Positions 35,943 to 46,387 of a DNA stretch of 53,518 nt are shown in pieces. The DNA comes from Gamsiella multidivaricata (Eukaryota > Mortierellomycota > Mortierellomycetes > Mortierellales > Mortierellaceae): the NCBI RefSeq assembly GCF_025024155.1, contig NW_026251846.1, positions 1-53,518 on the forward strand. The letters run 5' to 3'. Numbering within the stretch: the stretch's first letter is position 1; each line of letters begins with the position of its first letter. Both the position numbers and the translations under genes were made by a program. A model generated the notes under the pieces. The model did no database searches. It saw nothing but the letters and a program-made list of their open reading frames with translations, and was not told where the DNA came from.

Positions 35943-37903
35943 TCAACCCGAATCCCCGCCAAAGACTTTATGCTCCCTCTGAGGATGGGCGTGAACGTGT
36001 CCACGACTGTCGATCAGTGGCAAGAACGTCGCCTGCGGACGATCTGCCAGGATTTTGTCGTCGCAGAAGTGCTGGTATATCCTGGACATGTATCGCACTA
36101 GGAATTTACGCATCAATGCTTCTGTCCAGCTCTATAGTTAAACGCAAATAGTGTCAGTAAGTATACGACCACATTAAACAAGCAAAATATATATGTAAAA
36201 AAAAATTGCTTTTGCTTACCTGCGCCGACATCAACTTGCCGACCTTGATATTCATGTGCATCTGAGCCTTGATATGGGGGTAACGATCCGCCTGAAAGTC
36301 CTTGAATATCTCGACCAGGTTTCCAGGCGAAGCCGAGGGTAGGTCATGGATCAGGTTTCCGAGCACTACCGCATCTTGGATCGCATTGACGGCTCCCTGA
36401 TGTGCCGCATTGGACAGCATCCGATGGCAGGCATCTCCAATCAAGACCGTCCGTCCATGATGCCAAGTCTCGAACAAGGTCTGCTCGGTGAGGGCTCTAG
36501 CAATGTTCTCCTTGGGCGTCGCATCAATCAGATCCCCGAGTGTTTTGCCGAGAGGTGTCTGGAATGAACGGCAATCTTCTGAGCGGAGTAGCTTTCCCAG
36601 TTTGTTCGTCCCGAGTTCCTCGGTCTCCCATCCTAACTCTGGTGAGAGGTGCGATTCTGCAGAAGAGGTCGAAAATGCGGAGAACGAGGAGATGGATGAT
36701 GGTGTGGGCGATGGAGGAGATTTGGGAGGCGTGCGGACATGTTGTTCCTGAAGGGTAAGATCGTCCAATTGCATGTTGACCGCCCAACATATTCGGTTCC
36801 CTGGAACGGTGAAATAGCTCCACTATATGCCACGGATGAATAAAGCGGGCGAAATTAAGGCCAAGATCTGAAAGTGTTGTGTGAACAGCGTGGATGGTCA
36901 GTAAGAAAAATTATGCTTGTTCAAACCTACCGAATGAGGTGTGTGGTCGCCAATGACAGTATCTGATCGACTATCAGCGTCCTGCAGAATCGGGAGCATC
37001 TCCGCATCCAGCGGCTGCGTGACACCCACCAAAGAGACATGTCCACCTTGTAACAATTCCCCCTCCGCGCTTGTATCCTCATGATCCGATTCAATTCCAT
37101 GCACAGTCGACGCCATCGCAACTGCGGCATCAGCTGCTGTCGCCAGAGCATCGTTTCTCGGCAAGATACCCTTCTTAGCGACCTGTCGATAGAGCAACTC
37201 TCGGATCCGGGAGAACGCGCCATCGGCTCCGACGAGGATCTCGCCCGTATAATTCGTGTCGTCAGCACACCGGATCACGACCTCGTTTTTGTTGGCAGAG
37301 AAGGAGACAATTTGTTTGGAGAAATGGATCTTATGAGACGGGATTTGAGTGGTCAACGCTGCCAGGAGTTCGGATCTTGTTGCGACTAAGGAGTCGTAGC
37401 CCGTCCTACGCAAATAAAGTAGAAGTTAGAGAGGCATGAGGACATTTTAGCGTCAAGAAGTCAACCAAAAGGGTTCGCCTCAAGACAGATCTACTGAACG
37501 TACTGCTCCTTATGGTCCGAGAGGTCAATTTCTCCTATCCGCTTCATGCCCTCCTGGACAAGGTGCATGGTCTTGATAGGCTTCGATATCTCTTGCACTT
37601 TGCGGAGTAGGCCCAATTGCTCAAGTAGCGGCATCACCGTTGGCCCTAATACCACCGCACCACCTACGATTCAAAAAAAAAAAAAAAAAAGAAAGCGTGA
37701 GAAAAAGGAGAGGGTTGAGCGCTGTGCTGGTGCATGCAAAGAGTTGTTCTTGTCATTGAAATGTATGCATATATACCTATGGGTGAAACGCCAGGGGAGG
37801 CCTCAAACACCTCGTATGCGATATTAGCGCGCTCCAGGAGAATGGCCAAGGTAACGCCACCAAAACTGGCGCCCGCAATCAAAACCTTGAAGTTCGGAGC
37901 CAT
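35943..37903 (-). CDS. FAD-dependent monooxygenase (FAD_binding_3, salicylate hydroxylase-like)
   Basis: Five exons: 37903-37777, 37663-37504, 37405-36931, 36822-36220, 36131-35943 (phases 1, 2, 0, 0), 517 residues. The N-terminal Rossmann motif is VLIAGASFGGVTLAILLERA, with the beta-alpha-beta acidic end YEVFEASP. GGAVVLGPTVMPLLEQLG follows. The DG motif is LVGADGAFSRIRELLY, and the GD motif near the C-terminus is TVLIGDACHRMLSNAAHQGA. Between them is a Ser/Pro-rich insert (TPPKSPPSPTPSSISSF). These motifs are those of group A flavoprotein hydroxylases, which hydroxylate aromatic or polyketide substrates using NAD(P)H and oxygen. The Mortierellales carry many paralogues; I cannot assign a substrate. 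It is a single gene with no biosynthetic cluster around it. Confidence 0.9.
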
Positions 37904-39352
37904 TTCTGTTGCTTGGAAGTTATTTCAATCGCTGATAGAAATAGGCGAAATGCGCTTTCGACTAGGGTATTAAGTTGGCTGAGAGAGGGCTGAAGAGCGA
38001 GAATGAGGACGAGAAGGTGCGGAGGAATGAAGGACGGGATTCGGAAAAAAGAAAAGAAAAAAAATATAAAGAAGTGAGCTATTTATTCAAGAGAAACGAA
38101 CCATGTGTCCCCGAATGTCTATTTTCGTATTTTATTCAGGGGAATGAGTGGCATGCTCGTGTGGCGCCAAGGAAGGCCACATGCAAGGTGACAGCATCTG
38201 GAAGGATAAAAGGATGCCGCTTTTCAGCAATGCGCGCAATCACACACGTACGCACACACACGCACGCCCCAGCTCATTCGTAAACCATCAGCAGTAAACT
38301 TTTGTTAAAATTCCAGAAAACTAGTTTATGCGTTTGACTGCAGGGTACTAAAGTAATGCTGCCACCTCTGTGCAAGCAACCCTCTTTTGGTTCTATCCCC
38401 AGCAGCCGATCGTATGATCCCCCTCTCCAAAATCGCCTTCATCCTCTATCTTTCCAGTCATCCTTTCTGTCACGACTCCCACAGTACTTAATATCCAAGC
38501 TTGTCTGATTCGCGATATTGGCTGTGTCAGGCGTCTCTACTTTGTTGTTGTAAGACTTTTGGTGAACGAGGAACAAACGAGGGTGGAAACGAGGGGAGAC
38601 GAGTGAACAACGTGAGTAAACAAAGATGAGTGGGTGAAGACAATAGTTTATTGACTAGACTGGTATGAATATATGAACTGAGTCCCAACTACATAGTCTG
38701 GCCTGTCTTATATATATCTGTGGAATAAAGGTCCTGGTTATAGATCAATAATTCTAGACGGCTCTTGGTGCTGTCCTTGTTCATTGTGATGGAGCTGAGA
38801 CGAGGGTGAAGCTGATTCATTTTTAGATCCCGTCTAGCGTCACATGACTGAGTATTCACGTAGTATACCCAGCACCTCTGGGAAGAAAGTGTAGTATAAT
38901 CGGCCGGCTGACAGTCCAAGCCGAGGCTTGGTCAATGCAGCCTATGGCGCACCAGCGCGCCTGGGAGAATCTGGTGCCAATAAAAAAATAAAAAAAAACC
39001 AGCTCCTCTGGGTCTGCAGAGCCACACAGGACCGACGACAGGAAGAATGGAGAAAGACACTTGATGGTGTTCTGAGTCTTGGACACACCTTGGCGGATAA
39101 GGCGAGGGAAAAGTGGTTGCGCGACATGGAGGAGGCAATCAAGGATGATCGACAATTCACACGCACGAAACCGAGTTTTACCCCGTGCGAGCTAGACACC
39201 CTTTGGTGGAGTCTGCGTGAGATCTGGGGAGTGGGAACGATGGTGGGTACGCGGGATGAATTCTTTTTTCACAGCAGACTCACAGAGCGCAGACCCAATG
39301 GAACCAGTTAAAGTGTCTGATGCCACCACGAGGAATATATGGTCTCCTGTGA
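37904..39352. other. intergenic with one unassigned open frame at 38928-39311 (+)
   Basis: Mostly non-coding, with poly-A and (CA)n-type tracts (38250-38270). The plus frame 38928-39311 lacks an ATG start but has protein-like stretches (EEWRKTLDGVLSLGHTLADK and CELDTLWWSLREIWGVG). I do not recognise it. It may be a fragment of a lost gene or element. Confidence 0.4.
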
Positions 39353-39817
39353 CCATTCTCGATAGTAGGATCCTTGAGAGCAGGCCCACTCTTGCCCCAC
39401 TGGGGGGTCACCTTTTACGGTGGTTCTAGTCCAAACAAGAAGAAGCAAGCTCTCGCCAAGGATGTCTATGGAAACAAGGCCTACGTGACCGCCGGCAAAG
39501 GTGCCATCGCCCTCCGCGACAGCCCGACCTCCTGAGGAATATCCATGCTCTCTCTCCAGGAAGGCATCTTCTGCGACATGATGACCAAGACCAACGTGTC
39601 CCTTTGCAATCGCCACAAGAAGGAAGGCTGCTTCAACTACAACCGTCGTCTCAACAAGGCTGGACGTGCCACCCAGAGATCCCTGACCTTGGCCATGCCT
39701 ACCGCCAACAACGCCTTGCCGCCTAGGGCTGCTTTGGACATCTCGCATGACTCGTACGAGTTGGAGTACTTTGTCATTTCCGACGGTACAATCATTGGCG
39801 ATGGTACTGGTATCTAG
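39353..39817 (+). pseudogene. unassigned gene fragment with strong coding bias, one internal stop
   Basis: One frame runs 39353-39817 and is broken only by TGA at 39533-39535, probably from CGA. Third positions are strongly C/G-biased, as in highly expressed genes (gcc acc cag, gac atc tcg). Blocks include HWGVTFYGGSSPNKKKQALA, GNKAYVTAGKGAIALRDS, LQEGIFCDMMTKTNVSLCNR, KKEGCFNYNRRLNKAGRA and SYELEYFVISDGTIIGDGTG, ending in a stop. No family recognised. No start codon is clear, so upstream exons may be missing. An overlapping antisense frame is a shadow of this bias. Confidence 0.45.
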
Positions 39818-40656
39818 ATGCTGAAGAAGTAGGACAGGGCCATTTTTTTTTTGAACGATAACATGGTAGACGACAAGAACCTCTACTGGATCCTTTTGAA
39901 ACGTTCTTTCTCTCATAGATCATTTTTATATTATATTCCTAATCTCATGGCCACTGTGAGCTTTGTTCGTTCTCTGCAATAAACAGCATATTAATACGTT
40001 ATAGCATGACAGACGCGTCAATGCTAGGGCTGTGGGCCTTCCAACTCAAGAAAAAAAAAAAAAAAAAAAAAAAAGCATTTCAGTCTTCATCCTTTCCACC
40101 CATCATCTTTCATTGACTCTTCTCATCCAGACAGAGAGCCGAGTGTGCACCCAAGGCTATTTCGCGCCACGATACGCATACAGAACTCGATTTCATCCGC
40201 GTCGAGCTCAATGGCTATTCAAGGTATATTTATAATGCTAAGTTAACTATATTGATATAGATATTGTATTGTTTCAAGGACATCATCAGCTACAGCGTTT
40301 TTGCCTTCTTGGATATCGCATAGCTGCTATCCAACGTGGTATCCAACATCCAGACCAGAAAGTCGAACCGTAAACGCCACGGGATAGCCCTCAATGACAA
40401 ATGTAGGTGTGCCGAGACTACCAGTAGAATTGATTGGGATTGTGCATTCCATAAATGTCCATGTAAGTAGGGTCGTGACAATGCCGTATGCTTTGACGGA
40501 TGTGCGCGCGCCATCGAACTGCCGATTTCTATTCATTAAAGTTGCATGTAACTGAAATGCGTTTTGGGTGACGCTCTTAAGCTTGACCTGATATAATAAA
40601 AATGGGTTCTATCGCATGGCAATACATTATTATTCGCTGATTTTATTTGCTAACTC
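39818..40656. other. intergenic with a possible gene fragment at 40327-40536 (-)
   Basis: Contains a 24-base A run at about 40050. The minus frame 40536-40327 starts with ATG and encodes 69 residues of protein-like sequence (VTTLLTWTFMECTIPINSTG, FVIEGYPVAFTVRLSGLDVG). No family recognised and no splice partners found. Confidence 0.4.
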
Positions 40657-41159
40657 TCAAGGATGGGTGATAACATTATTGTTTGCAGGGTAGCTCGCAT
40701 AGGGCGCCTGCGCCGTGGGTCCTCCTGGGACAATGGGCGCTGCTGCTGCAGTTGCGGCCATGCGCTCCATATTTGCAGTCTTGGAGCATGCATCCCAATC
40801 AAGCCATGTCGTGCAGTTGGGGCATCGGACCGAGTTCAAGGGAATGCTCCTGAGGCAGTAGTCGCACTTCTTTTCCGTTACATCCTTCGTCTTGTTACGG
40901 CCCATCTCGTACACTATTACCGAAAAAATAGAGTGGAGAAGAAATGCCATGAGCACAGAAAAATCATTCATTCAAGCACAACTTCAGTGGCCCATGCGTC
41001 CTTCGATTGACTATGCATGCATGCTGTATTGTACCTTTGACAATGAGGAAGATACATGCGGAGACGATAAAGAAGTTGATGACTGTTTGCAAAAAGTTGC
41101 CCCAATTCCAAGTAATGTGGCCGCTATCCTTTGCCTGCTGTCTAGTGGCAGGCTATTCC

Positions 41160-41198
<39 letters not shown>

Positions 41199-42157
41199 GC
41201 GTTAAAAAATGTTAGAGGATTATCGTAAAGCGCGGTCATTTAATGCAATGCTTAGCACAAATAACGGCGTCAAGCGACGAAAGAAAACTTACAGGTACCA
41301 TTGCTTCCGAAGTACCATTCTCGCGATTGTAGCGCAGGACGATAAAGTTCTCTTCCAGGTTCTTGTCCGTAGCGAGGGCGATCAGAGGCGTGATAATGTC
41401 AGTTACCAAACTGGTGACAATCTAAGGTAATTAAAGACGGAGACAGTGAAAATTGAGTTCCTAGGTCTATCTCATATTACTATACATCGATTTTACGCTC
41501 AGAGCTACGGTGGACCACCTACAGCAGTGAAAGCAGCACCTACGAGGCATCAAGGGAGATAATAGGGGGTTGTTAGGAAAACGTCCCCCGTTTCAATTGC
41601 TTCAAGTGAATGACTTAATCAAATATGGCGGCATAGCCTTACCAATAACAACAGCAACTGCCAGGTCAATGACATTGCCTCGATCCATGAACTTGCGGTA
41701 ATCAGCAAAGAACGAAACGCCCGTGCTGATCCCAGGAACCTTGGTAAGCTTTGTGCCCACTTGTGTGACACCTTTCTCAACTATCGAAACATATCGATTG
41801 AATGGAGGGAGTAAACGTTAAAGCCGTTTTAGAAAAGCAGTCGATTTCATTATAACATCTCGGTCTTTTGAACACTGTAAAAATCGGGGTTGCATTCTTG
41901 TATTGGTTCTTACCAGAGGAAAGACCACCCTTCACGACTTGAGCTCCTTGAGTAACTCCACCTACAACAACCTGGGTACCTTGGGACATCGCCCTCACGG
42001 GGTTCAACGTCCTCCTCTTAACCTTAGTGCTATCCTGCTTCTCACTGAACTGCTCCTCCTGTGGCTGCTGCTCATATGAGGACAGGGACTGGACCTGACC
42101 CAAGTTTTGGTGATTGTCGTTGTTATTGTTATTGTAGGAGCTGTTGTAGTTGCTCAT
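40657..42157 (-). CDS. mscL: large-conductance mechanosensitive channel (MscL) homologue with C-terminal zinc ribbon
   Basis: Six exons: 42157-41914, 41780-41643, 41539-41523 (17 nt), 41421-41293, 41134-41035, 40913-40657 (phases 1, 1, 0, 0, 1), 294 residues. The N-terminal 80 residues are Asn/Gln-rich and low-complexity. MscL begins at FFADYRKFMDRGNVIDLAVA; the pore helix reads VIDLAVAVVIGAAFTAIVTS across two introns, followed by VTDIITPLIAL. TM2 is FLQTVINFFIVSACIFLIVK. The C-terminus, unlike bacterial MscL, holds a rubredoxin-like zinc ribbon, KKCDYCLRSIPLNSVRCPNC, then an Ala/Pro tail. Bacterial MscL is a pentameric tension-gated pore; fungal homologues are probably in an internal or plasma membrane. 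The microexon is required to restore GAAFTA; without it the pore helix is broken. Confidence 0.92.
41160..41199 (+). repeat. (CAA)n repeat in MscL intron 4
   Basis: Thirteen caa units on the plus strand (ttg on the coding strand), upstream of the MscL exon 5 acceptor. Confidence 0.9.
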
Positions 42158-42778
42158 AGTGAAGAGGCACAGGTGAGAGGAGAAAAGAAAGGTGGTTGAG
42201 TTCGAATGAATGAGGATCGCAAGGATGGAGAGAGAGAAAGAGATGATGGGGAGGGATGGGGAATGCGATGAAAAAATAGACTAGCATAATATAATCGGGC
42301 GTTGTTCATTGGTCTCCGAAGTGGTAGCGCTCATGTTTATGCATCTCCCATGCGTAAATATCCCCGGGAAAGAACAATGGCTGTTCTGCGGAGAGAGAAT
42401 CTTTGAAAATCTTAACACCTTGTCAGCATCGGGCGTTAAGAAAGAACCTAGATAGAACTCGTCTTTAGAGTAAAGGATTAAAGATGGTGCGCGGGGCGAA
42501 GTCTCACCTCTAGATCGACGCACAGACCACTCTCCACGCGATATGTGTGAAGCTGCAATGCCCGGGGCCGCCAACCCTGCAAAAAAAAAGATTTGCGATG
42601 ATGTTTTGTTATAGTCAATTGGCTTTTATTTTGAGTATAAGGTAATGATTCTATGGATCCACCCGCATGGTAAGAGGGGAGACGTGGTATGATGAGTTGG
42701 TTAGGAGGAGTATCAAAGACCAGCTCTGAACCTCCCACCTTCGCCTCGAGAATTGTTTCATTTTCAGAAACGGAACAT
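42158..42778. other. intergenic between DPBB protein (3' end) and MscL (5' end)
   Basis: 621 bp with an A run at 42580. Minus frames here are short and lack family similarity. It carries the MscL promoter and the 3'UTR of the next gene. Confidence 0.5.
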
Positions 42779-43306
42779 TTAGATGTAGTTCCACTTGATG
42801 CTCAGGACGCCCATAGCCAGCTCTCCTCCAAGCGATATGAACGCGGCGGGGGAGAGGTCCAGGGATCCCCAGGCGCATTCATCACCGGGGCACTTGTCGA
42901 CGATACGAGCAACGACGGACTTGCCGTTGGCTGTGTTAGTGATGCGCACCTTGCGACCACAGACTGGATTGCCCCAGGACTGTTCGCCCATCTGATGAGC
43001 GTTCAGGGCGACGATAGGCTCTGAATTGCCGTTCCAGTTAATGTTGCAAGCGCCGTAAGAGCCTTCGAACCAGGTGGCTCTGCCCGAGTGTGTCACGGCT
43101 GATGAGAAGGCGTCGTTGGCGGTAATCTCGGGGTCGCTCTTGGACGTAGTAACGTCAGCGGTGGCGACTGCGGAAGGGACGACGGCGGAAGTGGAAGTGG
43201 GGATGGAGGTGACGGTAATGGGTGTCGAAGTAGCAACCGGGGCCGCGGAGCCGATTGTAGCCATGGTGGCAGCGGCGATGAAGAAGAGGGCAGTAAGCTT
43301 AGTCAT
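42779..43306 (-). CDS. secreted RlpA-like double-psi beta-barrel protein (expansin/barwin-like)
   Basis: One exon, 175 residues. ATG 43306 starts a signal peptide (MTKLTALFFIAAATMATIGS, cleavage near SAA); an upstream extension in frame is unlikely. A Thr/Ser/Val-rich linker, probably O-glycosylated, runs to about residue 70. The barrel domain reads SGRATWFEGSYGACNINWNG, VALNAHQMGEQSWGNPVCGR, VRITNTANGKSVVARIVDKC and GSLDLSPAAFISLGGELAMG. The Asp of VVARIVDKCPGD and the Asp-Leu-Ser of the final block are the family's signature. Fungal relatives are small extracellular proteins tied to the cell wall or to host and plant material. No enzymatic activity is established for the group. Confidence 0.9.
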   Translation of the reverse strand: MTKLTALFFIAAATMATIGSAAPVATSTPITVTSIPTSTSAVVPSAVATADVTTSKSDPEITANDAFSSAVTHSGRATWFEGSYGACNINWNGNSEPIVALNAHQMGEQSWGNPVCGRKVRITNTANGKSVVARIVDKCPGDECAWGSLDLSPAAFISLGGELAMGVLSIKWNYI

Positions 43307-43800
43307 GATGGAAGATATAAGACGAGGAGAATAACTGGAGAGGACTAGTAGTGGTGCCGGACTGGAGAGGACTAGTAGTTGTACTGGAGGGGGGACGACT
43401 GTTGAGCTGTGTGAAGCCATTATCCCTGATTCTATCCCGGTATTTATACATTTTCTCTTCTGCTTCTTCTTCTAGGAAGAGCCAATTTTTCCTGTTGCTT
43501 CTTCTGGGAACCAGGCACAGGGGCCGGAACCCGTGAATTGCACCGTCTATGCGATTGGTGCCTCGCTTCTTTTAGCAAGAAGTCAGGTACCGCCGGGCTC
43601 GTGGCAAACCTTGAATTATCGGGCGCAATCCTGTTTCCGCCACAACGGGTTAGGAAATTCAGGGACCGGGAACTGATGATCCAGGACAATCTTGCTGAGT
43701 CTTCGGGCTCTTCCATTCGCTGGGTTTTATTCGGGGCTACACATGGCCTATGACAAGACAGGAAAGGAAACGTGGCCTATCGCCGAGTAGATGTGATGTA
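43307..43800. other. intergenic ahead of the Tc1/mariner remnant
   Basis: 494 bp holding the promoter of the minus-strand DPBB gene. Nothing else recognised. Confidence 0.5.
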
Positions 43801-44202
43801 CAGTGCCCTCCCAAAAATTATGAGACTAGGGTTTAGAATACGACTGAAATGAGCTCGCAGACTGGTTCAATAAGCCATTGTAAAATCTCTTGGTCATTAT
43901 CTTTCTTTCACTCCATCACTCCAGCACCCCACCACCATGCCCAAACACCATTCTGTCGAACTCAAGGGTCGTATCATTGGAGCCCACGAGGCTGATGTGA
44001 CCCCATCCAACATTGCCAAAAAAAAAACAATCTCAGCATCAAGACAGTCCTTTCGATCATGAAAAGGTAGGATAAAGATGGCACCGTTGTTCCTAAGAAG
44101 CAACCTGGAAGACCACCAATTCTTGGAGAACCCGCTACTAGTCCGAATGAATTGTCATCCCCTTCTAAAATCCTTAGTCTCATAATTTTTGGGATGGCAC
44201 TG
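43801..44202 (+). mobile_element. internally deleted Tc1/mariner element with terminal inverted repeats
   Basis: The left end cagtgccctcccaaaaatta and its continuation to about 43836 are repeated in inverted form at 44170-44202; about 28 of the first 30 bases agree. The dinucleotide TA precedes the left end (43799-43800), as expected for Tc1 insertions; the right flank is TT. Inside, from ATG 43937, lies the start of a transposase: MPKHHSVELKGRIIGAHEAD, PSNIAK, then after a shift in an A run NNLSIKTVLSIMKR, a stop, and DKDGTVVPKKQPGRPPIL. This is the N-terminal helix-turn-helix region with the GRPP linker. The DDE catalytic part is missing. A dead, MITE-sized copy. Confidence 0.82.
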
Positions 44203-44934
44203 TTGACTTTGACCGGCACAGTCTAGGTCGGAGTGGTACCCGTTGGACCCCTGACCACCCAGGTTCCTGGCTTTCCAGGGGCATGAATCAGTGCCGGCGT
44301 ATTGGCCAAGTGTCTGGCTGTTTCAGGTGCATTATCAACGAATTTTCTTCTATGAACACCGGTCGACTACGCGCCATGAAGAACGAATTGATACGCTGGC
44401 GGCCACTCAATATCCAGGAACCCCGCCCAAATCTTGAGCTAGAAAGCAGGACTAGACTCTGATAAGATCTTGTCACTTCATAGTAGCCAAAAAGTAGAGG
44501 GTGGGTCCTGCCTGGATCTCACTGTTGAATGCCTCATAAGGAAAGAAAACACTCAAGAAATAAGTGCCCCAATTGCAATCTTTTGACAGAAGTAGGTCAC
44601 GTAACCCTAGTCCACACAATTTTGAGTCTCGCACACAGAGAGAGCCATTACAGCATAGCGTTGCGAGATTGTCGTGGCATATTCCCTTGCCGCCGCGACT
44701 TTCGTCAAAAAACAGGGCCTGTCATGTCATTTTCAGGATATCAATGGACCCATTACTCAACATATTTCAAGAGGAGAAAAAATGAAGCACAGCCATGGAT
44801 TTAGCAAAGAAAAACCCCCATACTCCCCCTCTTTCGGCGCGGCGAGGACGCAACAATAATCACGATAGTATATACTCATGCACTGCAAATATTATTAAAA
44901 GTAGTCTTCCTTCGTCTTGTTACAGAACAATAGC
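44203..44934. other. intergenic, repeat-island sequence without recognised gene
   Basis: 732 bp between the Tc1 remnant and the first copy of a direct repeat. Short frames such as 44529-44804 (+) include a CPNC but show no family similarity. Confidence 0.45.
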
Positions 44935-45142
44935 TCTGTGAAAAACGAGATGCCCTTTGTAATAGTGGCAGATCGTGCCTTATATACGAGGGAATAGCTA
45001 GAAATCATCTAATATAGGAGACTAGGAATATAGGGGTAGTCCCAGAGGCACAATGCTCTATATAAAGGATCGGCATCGAGTGGTGGCGGATTCAGAGAAA
45101 TGGGGCACTTAATATAAGCAAGACAATGTGGTGAATACACCA
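44935..45142 (+). repeat. diverged direct repeat, copy 1
   Basis: Begins ctgtgaaaaacgagatg and ends with gtgaatacaccacac. It matches copy 2 at 45544-45733 over its whole length, including the stretch ataggagactaggaatatag and the block gagaaatggggcac. It carries about 34 bp that copy 2 lacks. Confidence 0.8.
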
Positions 45143-45543
45143 CACGCCATACCTACAGGTAGCCGTTATTTAAAATGCTTTGTGTTGGTCACACCATATT
45201 CTCGCGCCGCGAAATTCACGAAGCCCCACCCTTGTGATCACTTGCTCAGACATCCGCGTCGCCCTAGGATTAAAAGCTTAAAGGTTTGATACTCAAAAAT
45301 GAGACCCCTTAGGAGCATCTCCAGATACGTGATCTTATAAGTTTTCAACAGTTGCCCTGGGAAGCAGGTGCTATAGACAATGAAGTTCGGCGTACTTCGG
45401 CACCAGTGGTTCAAGATGTAGATCTTGTATCGCCATGCTAATGTCGCTAGTGCCGTCGATAAACAGGCTAGAATGCAACATGAAATATTGAGGACGTGCG
45501 GCCTGATCCTGTCGTACTGGCTGCGGAGTATGTGGGAATGATA

Positions 45544-45733
45544 TCTGTGAAAAACAAGATGTCCTTTTAATAATGGGCAAGTCGTGCTTTATATACTAGG
45601 AAATATCTATAAATGCATCTACGTAGTATAGGAGACTAGAAATATAGGAGGTAGTCTCAGAAGCACTATGCTCTTAATGAGAAATGGGGCACTTTCAATA
45701 AGCAAGACAATAGCTATGGTGAATACACCATAC
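45544..45733 (+). repeat. diverged direct repeat, copy 2
   Basis: Same orientation as copy 1 at 44935-45142, beginning tctgtgaaaaacaagatg. The two copies are about 400 bp apart and differ by scattered substitutions and small gaps. Confidence 0.8.
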
Positions 45734-45790
45734 TGGTCATTAGTCGTGCGCATTGACACCCAATACGCGTTTGTGATATTACCGAAATAG

Positions 45791-46275
45791 TAGGGTGTTT
45801 CAAATTTCGACATTCGCAAAACCAAACGCGTACTGGTTTTAAACTTTGACATCCGCCAAAAATCAAATGCGTTCTCATTAGCCAAGCATATAACCCGCCC
45901 TTTCAAATCTCGTCACTATGGTGGACTTCATTTGCCTCTGCCCACAGCTAGTATAGCGCGACTCACCAACAAGGTGATACAGCACGATTGCATCCCCTGT
46001 TTCCTCATCGTCATCGTTGAGGACCGTGAGAATGATGAGCTGCTCCGGGTCGGATAGTAGCTGTTGGCGTTCTGACTTGAACCGGGGATCGGGTTGGTGG
46101 TCGGCTTCACTCATCTTGCTGCTACCCATCATTTTTTGAATTGTAAAAGTCACAGGCGTGTTAGGTTGAATATTTTGGCGTGTTACAAAACGCGTTTTGG
46201 TCACAAACGCGCCTCGATATCTGCCCACAAAAAATTTATAACACGCCGCAAAATGTCAAAGTTTGAAACCCTCTA
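45791..46275. mobile_element. putative MITE-like element with imperfect terminal inverted repeats
   Basis: The left end (45791-45817, with gtttcaaatttcgacatt) matches the reverse complement of the right end (46249-46275, with aatgtcaaagtttgaaac) at roughly 22 of 27 positions. A related sequence is repeated internally near 45834 (actttgacatccgcc). The interior contains copies of acgcg-rich motifs and a minus-strand frame at 46228-45878 of no known family. I could not define a target-site duplication. Confidence 0.5.
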
Positions 46276-46387
46276 AAATAAATATATGCGCTAGAAACAC
46301 TATGGGCATCAGAATCAATTTCATTTAGAACATCAAGTGCAAGCAAACATTAAGGACTTTATTGGTGTCATTTTGCATCGACGACGT

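Noticed and set aside
39308..39916. 202-residue minus-strand frame
   Set aside because: Antisense shadow of the strongly biased plus-strand fragment at 39353-39817; composition is Val/Gly-rich as expected from such a shadow.
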